Source of the DNA: an uncultured Clostridium sp.
Lineage (GTDB): Bacteria; Bacillota; Clostridia; Lachnospirales; Lachnospiraceae
Reading direction: 5' to 3'
Assembly (NCBI GenBank): GCA_900553925.1
Contig: USFH01000023.1
Span: 1-19,350, forward strand
DNA length: 19,350 nt
The position numbers and the translations under genes are program-made. Below are positions 1 to 5,247 of this stretch, in pieces. The notes under the pieces were generated by a model that worked only from the letters and a program-made list of their open reading frames with translations, did not search any database and had not been told where the DNA came from. How positions within the stretch are numbered: position 1 is the stretch's first letter; every line of letters starts with the position of its first letter.

Positions 1-1
1 C

Positions 2-124
2 CCGGATGGCCGTGTACTTGGTAAGATGGCACACTCTGAGCGTAAGGGAACTGCTGTGGCAGTAAATATCTACGGAGATCAGGATCAGAAGATCTTTGAG
101 TCCGGTGTTGCTTATTTCTCATAA
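2..124 (+). CDS. purL: Phosphoribosylformylglycinamidine synthase, C-terminal fragment
   Basis: Only the last 40 codons are in the window; the gene begins upstream. The frame reads PDGRVLGKMAHSER and ends near DQKIFESGVAYFS before TAA. This matches the end of the glutamine amidotransferase (PurQ-like) domain of the large fused FGAM synthase of Clostridia. The His and Glu of the HSER motif correspond to the His and Glu of the class I glutaminase triad. The enzyme uses glutamine and ATP to convert FGAR to FGAM in purine synthesis in the cytoplasm. The assignment rests on a short piece, so the purL identity is likely but could not be tested on the synthase domain. Confidence 0.8.
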   Translation, partial: PDGRVLGKMAHSERKGTAVAVNIYGDQDQKIFESGVAYFS

Positions 125-178
125 ATAAAGGTTAAGATTGCGGCATGGACACATGTCACGGAAAGGGGATGTGTGTTC

Positions 179-1000
179 ATGCCACATATTATTTCTATAC
201 GGAATTTACAGGATACGGATCTGGATATATACGCCAGACTTTCAGAGGTGCAGCTTCTTCGTTACCAGGAGCCGAAACCTGGTATCTTTATTGCGGAAAG
301 TCCGATCGTCGTGGAGCGGGCACTTGCTGCAGGGTATCATCCGATCTCGATTTTGATGGATGAGGAAGAACTGCCAAAACAACAGAAGCTGTTGGATCGG
401 TGTGGAGATATTCCGGTTTATACTGCAAAGTTTGATATATTGACGCAGATTACAGGCTTTAAGCTGACGCGTGGAATGTTATGTGCGATGGACCGAAAGA
501 AGCTTCCGGAAGCAGATGTCTTATGTGGGAATATGCACCGAATTGCAGTACTTGAGGATGTAATGAACCCGACGAATGTCGGTGCAATCTTTCGTTCGGC
601 GGCGGCACTTGGCATGGATGCAGTGCTTTTAACACATGGGTGTGCCGATCCTCTGTACCGTAGGGCAATCCGTGTCAGTATGGGTACGGTGTTTCAGATT
701 CCGTGGACATATCTGCCGAAGACAGAAGAAGATACCGCGCAGGCACTTCATACACTTGGATTTCCATGTGTGGCGATGGCACTCCGGGATGATTCGTGTG
801 AGATCTGCGACCCGCGGTTTACAAAGCTTGATAAGCTCGCTGTGATCCTTGGAACGGAAGGAGAAGGATTGCGGCAGGAGACGATTACACACAGTGAATA
901 TACGGTGAAGATACCGATGACACATGACGTGGATTCGCTGAATGTGGCGGCTGCAAGTGCGGTTGCATTCTGGGAACTGTCGAAAAGAGAAACCGTTTAA
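179..1000 (+). CDS. TrmH/SpoU-family RNA 2'-O-methyltransferase
   Basis: Predicted to transfer methyl from S-adenosylmethionine to a ribose 2'-OH in tRNA or rRNA. The 273-aa protein has an N-terminal substrate-binding segment (about 1-115), then a SPOUT knot domain. Three SpoU motifs are clear: NPTNVGAIFRSA at 130-141, ILGTEGEGL at 223-231, and IPMTHDVDSLNVAAASA at 245-261. The conserved motif-1 Asn and Arg and the motif-3 Ser-Leu-Asn are present. I chose ATG 179 because the purine-rich AAAGGGG at 162-168 lies 10 nt upstream; GTG 173 is in frame but only 4 nt from it. The gene follows purL by 54 bp with no obvious promoter, and a terminator overlaps its stop. The family is sure; the target nucleotide cannot be told from sequence. 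Confidence 0.92.
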   Translation: MPHIISIRNLQDTDLDIYARLSEVQLLRYQEPKPGIFIAESPIVVERALAAGYHPISILMDEEELPKQQKLLDRCGDIPVYTAKFDILTQITGFKLTRGMLCAMDRKKLPEADVLCGNMHRIAVLEDVMNPTNVGAIFRSAAALGMDAVLLTHGCADPLYRRAIRVSMGTVFQIPWTYLPKTEEDTAQALHTLGFPCVAMALRDDSCEICDPRFTKLDKLAVILGTEGEGLRQETITHSEYTVKIPMTHDVDSLNVAAASAVAFWELSKRETV

Positions 1001-1017
1001 GTGCGGTTTCTTTTTTT
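986..1017 (+). terminator. Intrinsic terminator overlapping the end of the methyltransferase gene
   Basis: AGAAACCG (988-995) pairs perfectly with CGGTTTCT (1004-1011) around an 8-nt loop, and a run of T follows (1011-1017). A-rich sequence upstream (983-986) can extend the stem. The left arm is coding sequence and the TAA stop (998-1000) lies in the loop, so the end of translation and termination are packed together. It separates the purL/methyltransferase unit from cysK. Confidence 0.88.
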
Positions 1018-1036
1018 ATAAAAAATCAAAAAGTGA

Positions 1037-1064
1037 TTGACAAATGGTATTATCGTGTTATAAT
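1037..1064 (+). promoter_or_regulatory. Sigma-A-type promoter of cysK
   Basis: A perfect TTGACA (1037-1042) and a perfect TATAAT (1059-1064) are separated by 16 bp. Transcription should begin near 1071, giving a leader of about 75 nt before cysK. It lies just after the upstream terminator in AT-rich DNA, as expected for a real promoter. Confidence 0.85.
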
Positions 1065-1074
1065 ACATTCAAAA

Positions 1075-1091
1075 CCTACTTATGAAGTAGG
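1075..1091 (+). promoter_or_regulatory. Perfect palindrome at the cysK transcription start, candidate operator
   Basis: CCTACTT-ATG-AAGTAGG is an exact 7-bp inverted repeat with a 3-bp centre, starting about 4 bp after the predicted +1. A repressor bound here would block the promoter. The nearest regulator gene encodes an Rrf2-family protein, a family that includes the cysteine regulator CymR and IscR. Its binding here is inference. It could also be a weak RNA hairpin, but there is no T-run after it. Confidence 0.55.
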
Positions 1092-1145
1092 AATATAGGG
1101 AAATAAAATATATAAAATAAATTAGAAAATCCGGAGGTAGACATT

Positions 1146-2084
1146 ATGAGTAAAGTAATTAAAAGTGCGTTGGAATTAATCGGTGATACACCATTACTTC
1201 AGGCAGATCGTTATGCGAAGAAGGCGGACGTGACAGATGTAAATCTGTTTGTAAAGCTGGAGTACCTGAACCCATCCGGTTCTGTGAAGGATCGTATTGC
1301 ACTTGCTATGATTGAGGATGCAGAAGAAAAAGGAGAACTGAAACCGGGCGCAACAATTATCGAGCCGACATCCGGAAATACAGGTATCGGAATTGCAGCC
1401 GTTGCAACCGCAAAGGGCTATCGTGCAATCCTGACACTGCCGGAGACCATGAGCGTAGAACGTAGAAATCTTCTAAAGGCATATGGCGCAGAGCTTGTGC
1501 TGACAGATGGCTCTAAGGGTATGAAGGGTGCCATTGCGAAGGCAGAAGAGCTGAAGGAGTCGATTCCGGGTGCAATTATCCTTGGACAGTTTGATAACCC
1601 GGCCAATTCCGAGATGCACAAGAAGACAACCGGACCGGAGATCTGGGAGCAGACAGAGGGTAAGGTTGATATTTTCGTAGCCGGTGTTGGTACAGGTGGA
1701 ACACTGACTGGTGTTGGTGAGTATCTGAAGTCTAAGAATCCGGATGTGAAGATTGTCGCAGTAGAGCCTGCAACAAGTGCAGTTCTTTCAACCGGTCAGG
1801 CCGGACCCCACAAGATTCAGGGTATCGGAGCCGGATTTGTGCCAAAGGTACTTAATACGAAGATTTACGATGAGATTATTACGATTGAGAACGACGATGC
1901 ATTTGAAGAGGGAAGAGCCTTTGCAAGAGCGGAGGGTGTTCTGGTTGGTATCTCTTCCGGAGCGGCATTGAAGGCGGCAGATATTCTCGCGAAGAGACCG
2001 GAGAACAAGGGCAAGACAATTGTTGCACTGCTTCCTGATTCCGGAGACAGATATCTGTCTACTGCATTATTTGCAGAACAGTAA
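1146..2084 (+). CDS. cysK: Cysteine synthase A (O-acetylserine sulfhydrylase)
   Basis: PLP enzyme that makes L-cysteine from O-acetylserine and sulfide in the cytoplasm. The 312-aa length is normal for CysK. The PLP lysine is K48 in NPSGSVKDR. The substrate loop TSGNTG is at 74-79. A glycine-rich phosphate-binding loop (GVGTGGTLTG) lies in the second half, and PDSGDRY near the C terminus is also typical. ATG 1146 has a strong GGAGGT site at 1133-1138. The gene has its own promoter and palindrome, and an Rrf2-family regulator follows 134 bp downstream, which suggests control by cysteine or sulfur status. A cystathionine beta-synthase is less likely because there is no extra regulatory domain. 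Confidence 0.95.
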   Translation: MSKVIKSALELIGDTPLLQADRYAKKADVTDVNLFVKLEYLNPSGSVKDRIALAMIEDAEEKGELKPGATIIEPTSGNTGIGIAAVATAKGYRAILTLPETMSVERRNLLKAYGAELVLTDGSKGMKGAIAKAEELKESIPGAIILGQFDNPANSEMHKKTTGPEIWEQTEGKVDIFVAGVGTGGTLTGVGEYLKSKNPDVKIVAVEPATSAVLSTGQAGPHKIQGIGAGFVPKVLNTKIYDEIITIENDDAFEEGRAFARAEGVLVGISSGAALKAADILAKRPENKGKTIVALLPDSGDRYLSTALFAEQ

Positions 2085-2122
2085 AGAGGAGAAAATGAAC
2101 GCATAAAATATTGTTCGTTATC

Positions 2123-2151
2123 TTGACTTATGTTAGTGCCGATTATATAAT
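2123..2151 (+). promoter_or_regulatory. Promoter of the Rrf2-family regulator gene
   Basis: TTGACT (2123-2128) and TATAAT (2146-2151) with a 17-bp spacer. The -10 box lies inside the left arm of a 14-bp inverted repeat. The predicted start near 2158 leaves a leader of about 60 nt. The regulator therefore probably has its own transcript, although I see no clear terminator after cysK. Confidence 0.7.
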
Positions 2152-2197
2152 TTTTTGTATCTGCGGACAGCAACGGAACTTATAATTATATAATCGG
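2139..2197 (+). repeat. 14-bp perfect inverted repeat around the regulator's transcription start
   Basis: CCGATTATATAATT (2139-2152) is the exact reverse complement of AATTATATAATCGG (2184-2197), with 31 bp between the arms. The left arm contains the -10 box and the right arm lies in the leader. Because the left arm is upstream of the predicted +1, an RNA hairpin is unlikely, and a DNA-binding or looping site is more plausible. Confidence 0.6.
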
Positions 2198-2218
2198 TTA
2201 CTTTATGGAGGAAATTGC

Positions 2219-2653
2219 ATGAAAATATCAACAAAGGGAAGGTATGCACTTCGTCTGATGCTTGATCTGGCAGTTTATAACACCGGAGAGCCGATTAGTT
2301 TAAAAGACGTTGCAAAGAGGCAGAATATATCTGAAAAATATATGGAGCAGATTATTTCTGTATTGAACAAGGCGGGATTTGTGCGCGGAATCCGAGGTGC
2401 GCAGGGTGGATATCTGCTTTCGCGTGCACCGAAGGATTATACAGTCGGTATGATCTTACGATTGACGGAAGGCGAGCTTGCCCCGGTTGCCTGTGTTGGA
2501 CAAAATCCAATTGACTGTGACAGAAGAAGCAGCTGCGTAACGGTTCGTATCTGGGAGAAACTGTACGATGCGATATCGGAAGTTGTAGACAATATTACCT
2601 TGCAGGATCTGGTCGATTGGAACAACGAGCAATCGGATCAATACATGATATAA
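2219..2653 (+). CDS. Rrf2-family transcriptional regulator (CymR/IscR-like)
   Basis: A 144-aa protein with an N-terminal winged-helix domain. It starts MKISTKGRYALRLMLDLA as in CymR and IscR, has a recognition region ISEKYMEQIISVLNKAG at 37-53, and a wing around RGAQGGY at 59-65. Cysteines C92, C100 and C106 lie where IscR-type members bind an Fe-S cluster, with spacing 7/5 rather than the 5/5 of E. coli IscR. CymR of Bacillus has no such cysteines, from memory of the family. ATG 2219 has GGAGG at 2207-2211, 7 nt away. Its place after cysK suggests control of cysteine or Fe-S metabolism. No nifS or nifU gene follows, which weakens a pure IscR role. The family is sure; the ligand is not. Confidence 0.9.
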   Translation: MKISTKGRYALRLMLDLAVYNTGEPISLKDVAKRQNISEKYMEQIISVLNKAGFVRGIRGAQGGYLLSRAPKDYTVGMILRLTEGELAPVACVGQNPIDCDRRSSCVTVRIWEKLYDAISEVVDNITLQDLVDWNNEQSDQYMI

Positions 2654-2657
2654 TAAT

Positions 2658-2735
2658 TCCGTCATGCAAATAAGCAGCGAGGCTGCTTGCAGACGGAGAT
2701 GCTTATTTATATGACGGATAAACAGACATAAGCAT
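2658..2735 (+). repeat. Structured intergenic segment with competing hairpins
   Basis: Three folds share the same bases. A long stem joins 2658-2676 to 2700-2718, a 19-bp pairing with one G-T and one mismatch. A compact alternative uses CCGTC (2659-2663) with GACGG (2692-2696), TGCAA (2665-2669) with TTGCA (2687-2691), and GCAGC (2674-2678) with GCTGC (2682-2686) around a GAG loop. A third pairs ATGCTTAT (2699-2706) with ATAAGCAT (2728-2735). No T-run follows, so this is not a standard terminator. It may be the end of the regulator transcript or a leader element. Confidence 0.5.
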
Positions 2736-2768
2736 GAAGGACGATAGTCCGGAATGCGCATGGCTGTT

Positions 2769-2860
2769 ACGATTTCGGGAGTTCGAAGAACGGAGAAATC
2801 GTGATTATTATATGTAATGTATAATGATAATCACGAGTTCGAAGAACGGAGAAATCGTGA
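2769..2860 (+). promoter_or_regulatory. Leader with duplicated initiation region and switching stems
   Basis: A 26-bp exact direct repeat occupies 2779-2804 and 2835-2860, offset by 56 bp. Each copy holds GTTC-GAA-GAAC, then GGAG, then GTG. Possible stems are P1 (2769-2776 with 2795-2802), P2 (2799-2808 with 2827-2836, 10 bp perfect) and P3 (2831-2836 with 2855-2860). P2 excludes both P1 and P3. P3 would bury the GTG at 2857 and put its Shine-Dalgarno site in an internal loop. This is consistent with translational control of the GH3 gene, but the function is inference. Confidence 0.45.
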
Positions 2861-4116
2861 ATATTATGAATAAGACGGAATCGTGTTCAATGATGCATCG
2901 GCATAAAAAAATTATATATGGAATATTGATCATCTGTATGGTGCTTTTTGGTATTTTCGGTTCAGAAAATCTCCTGCGGGATGGGGAGCGAACCTCTTCG
3001 GAATCGTCCGATACGCAAGAAACAGCCACGACACAGATTCCTGCGACAACCGGGCAGGCGGCAGACGAAATGACGCATTCTTCATCGGATGCACAAATGA
3101 CGGTGCTCGATGTACGGATACAGGACAAGATTCAGACGATGAATCTGGAAGAAAAGGTCGGACAGATGTTTTTTGTAAAAAATGATGGACGCTTCGGACC
3201 GGATGAGCTAACGCAATATCCGGTTGGGGGCATTATTTTGTTTGCGGGAGATCTGGCTGGAGAGACGGCAGATTCGCTGACAGAGAAGATCCGGTCATTT
3301 CAGGATGCTTCGCATATCCCATTGTTGATCGGAACGGATGAAGAAGGGGGTACGGTGACGCGTGTCAGCCGGTATAGTGCGCTGTCTGACCATGCTTTTG
3401 CCTCGCCGAGATCCATCTATGCATCAGGAGGCATGGATGCAATTAGAAAAGACACGGAAGAAAAATCAAAGTTACTGTTGTCGTATGGAATCAATGTCAA
3501 TTTTGCTCCGGTCTGTGATCTGTCCGGGAACAAAAGTGATTTTATTTATGAGCGGTCTTTCGGGGATGATCCGAAGGAGACAGCGGAGTATGTAGATATG
3601 GTAGTTACGACAATGCAAAAGCAACGGATTGGAACGGTATTAAAACATTTTCCCGGATATGGAAGCAATGGGGACACCCATGTAAACCGGATTGAGGATA
3701 CGCGGACATATGAGCAGTTTGTGACGCGGGATTATATTCCGTTTGAAGCGGGGGTAAACGCCGGAGCAGACTGTGTTTTGGTGAGTCATAATGTAGTTGC
3801 GGCGATTGATGACGAGTATCCGGCATCTTTGTCTGAGAAGGTGCACGCTGAGATACGGAACGTGTTACAGTTTGATGGTGTTGTAATCACAGATGATCTG
3901 ATGATGAGCGGGGTGTCCGCCAGTTATGATCTGCAGGAAGCGGCAGTGCAGGCAGTCAAAGCGGGAAATGATATGCTGCTTTCCACGAATTATCAGGAGC
4001 AGTTCAAAGCTGTGTTACAGGCGGTGAAGGATGGAGAGATCGACGAGTCTCAGATTGATGCGGCGGTTGCTCGTGTACTGAAATGGAAGTACCGGTTGGG
4101 ACTTCCCGTATTTTAG
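2857..4116 (+). CDS. Glycoside hydrolase family 3 beta-N-acetylhexosaminidase, membrane-anchored
   Basis: Predicted to remove N-acetylglucosamine from muropeptides or other glycans outside the membrane. Residue numbers here count from ATG 2866. A membrane segment at about 15-32 follows a basic stretch, then a Ser/Thr/Glu-rich linker (about 40-80) and a GH3 barrel (about 84-416). KHFPGYGSNGDTH at 260-272 holds the Asp-His pair (D270, H272) typical of NagZ-type enzymes, with Tyr where many have KHFPGHG. VITDDLMMSG (340-349) carries the likely nucleophile Asp. There is no lipobox Cys, so this is a signal anchor rather than a lipoprotein. GTG 2857 is chosen for its GGAG (2848-2851) 5 nt upstream; ATG 2866 and ATG 2824 are in-frame alternatives, the latter with no visible ribosome site. 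It ends 18 bp before the SbcD-like gene. Confidence 0.85.
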   Translation: MNIMNKTESCSMMHRHKKIIYGILIICMVLFGIFGSENLLRDGERTSSESSDTQETATTQIPATTGQAADEMTHSSSDAQMTVLDVRIQDKIQTMNLEEKVGQMFFVKNDGRFGPDELTQYPVGGIILFAGDLAGETADSLTEKIRSFQDASHIPLLIGTDEEGGTVTRVSRYSALSDHAFASPRSIYASGGMDAIRKDTEEKSKLLLSYGINVNFAPVCDLSGNKSDFIYERSFGDDPKETAEYVDMVVTTMQKQRIGTVLKHFPGYGSNGDTHVNRIEDTRTYEQFVTRDYIPFEAGVNAGADCVLVSHNVVAAIDDEYPASLSEKVHAEIRNVLQFDGVVITDDLMMSGVSASYDLQEAAVQAVKAGNDMLLSTNYQEQFKAVLQAVKDGEIDESQIDAAVARVLKWKYRLGLPVF

Positions 4117-4134
4117 GCAGAAGGGAGTAAACGA

Positions 4135-5247
4135 ATGAAGTTAATACATTGTGCGGATATTCATTTGAATTCCTCCCTGTCTACACATCTGGACGGAGAG
4201 AAACGGAAACAGCGGAGAACCGAGATCCTGCATACGTTTTTACGCATGGTGGATTATGCCGAAGAACAATCGGTGGATGGGATACTCATCGCGGGAGATC
4301 TGTTTGATACGAAGAAGGTCGACCGGTCAACCGGAAATGCGGTGATTTCCGCAATCACCGGACATTCGGAAATCTTGTTTTTCTATCTGCGTGGAAATCA
4401 TGATGCGGATGGTTTTCTGCAGTCGCTGGATAAAATCCCGGATAACCTGAAGCTGTTTGGCGATACGTGGCGTTCGTATGCGTGGGAAGAAGACGGTGAG
4501 ACAATCGTGATTACGGGAGCGGAAAGCTCTGCGCGGAATGCACAGACGCTATACACATCACTCAGACTTGATCCAAAGCATATCAACCTGGTAATGCTGC
4601 ACGGGCAGGAGACGCCATACGCAAGCAGCACAGGACAGGATGCGGAACAGATTCCACTCGCCATGCTGCAAAATAAAGGAATCGATTATCTGGCACTCGG
4701 GCATATCCATGCATACAAGCGCGGGCAGCTCGATGCAAGGGGAATTTATGTGTATCCTGGTTGTTTAGAGGGCAGAGGCTTTGATGAATGCGGTGTACAT
4801 GGGTTCTGCCTGCTTGATATTGATGCTGCACATCATAAGCTGCAGGATACTTTTGTCCCGTTTGCAAGCCGCAGACTGTGGGAAGCATCGGTGGATGTAA
4901 GTGGATGCGCAGCTGGTAAGGATGTCTTACATGCTGTCAGAGAAACGTTACAGGAGATGCAAGTGCAGTCAGAAGATCTGGTGAAGGTCTGTCTGACCGG
5001 CAGTCTGCCTGCAGGTGTGGAAGTAGATGCAGAATTGCTTGCGATGCAGCTTTCACATTCTTTTTTTTATGTAAAGGTTGTAAACCGGATCGTGCCGGAG
5101 ATCGACTATGCGTCATATTCATATGATACCTCGTTAAAGGGAGAATTTGTGCGGCTGGTTCAGGCACAGACCGGTCTTTCGGAAGAGGAGAAGGCAAAGA
5201 TTATCCGGACAGGGATATTGGCGCTTACCGGGGAGGCGTTCGTATGA
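4135..5247 (+). CDS. SbcD/Mre11-like (YhaO-type) metallophosphoesterase
   Basis: A 370-aa two-metal phosphoesterase, probably a nuclease acting on DNA ends or hairpins together with the ATPase encoded next. The motif order is typical: D8-x-H10 in CADIHL, GDLFD at 54-58, GNHD at 87-90, LHGQE around H156, and GHIH at 189-192. All expected metal ligands are visible. The C-terminal third should contact the ATPase. ATG 4135 has AAGGGAG at 4121-4127, 7 nt away. The stop overlaps the start of the next gene by 4 nt (ATGA), so the two are translationally coupled. YhaO of Bacillus is the closest named relative I recognise; a role in DNA repair or chromosome processing is inferred from the family. Confidence 0.9.
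   Translation: MKLIHCADIHLNSSLSTHLDGEKRKQRRTEILHTFLRMVDYAEEQSVDGILIAGDLFDTKKVDRSTGNAVISAITGHSEILFFYLRGNHDADGFLQSLDKIPDNLKLFGDTWRSYAWEEDGETIVITGAESSARNAQTLYTSLRLDPKHINLVMLHGQETPYASSTGQDAEQIPLAMLQNKGIDYLALGHIHAYKRGQLDARGIYVYPGCLEGRGFDECGVHGFCLLDIDAAHHKLQDTFVPFASRRLWEASVDVSGCAAGKDVLHAVRETLQEMQVQSEDLVKVCLTGSLPAGVEVDAELLAMQLSHSFFYVKVVNRIVPEIDYASYSYDTSLKGEFVRLVQAQTGLSEEEKAKIIRTGILALTGEAFV

Noticed and set aside
629..925. Open frame of 98 codons on the - strand inside the RNA methyltransferase gene.
   Set aside because: It lies wholly within a well-supported + strand gene, has no recognisable motif, and is a shadow frame; the same holds for the other antisense frames, such as 6875-7783 and 17269-18234.
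2095..2106. Strong AGAGGAG followed by ATG-AAC-GCA-TAA after cysK, a three-residue mini-ORF.
   Set aside because: Too short to be a gene and upstream of the next promoter; probably chance or a remnant of a lost start.
2654..2720. Terminator for the Rrf2 regulator gene.
   Set aside because: The stem is strong but no T-run follows on the + strand, so I listed it as a structured segment instead.
2820..2825. TATAAT just before the GH3 gene as a promoter -10 box.
   Set aside because: No acceptable -35 box at 15-19 bp upstream, and the bases lie inside the mini-ORF and repeat region.
2779..2860. CRISPR-like or LexA-box repeats, because of the 26-bp repeat and the GTTC/GAAC arms.
   Set aside because: Only two copies with a 30-bp gap and no cas genes; the GTTC-GAA-GAAC order is the reverse of the GAAC-N4-GTTC LexA box.
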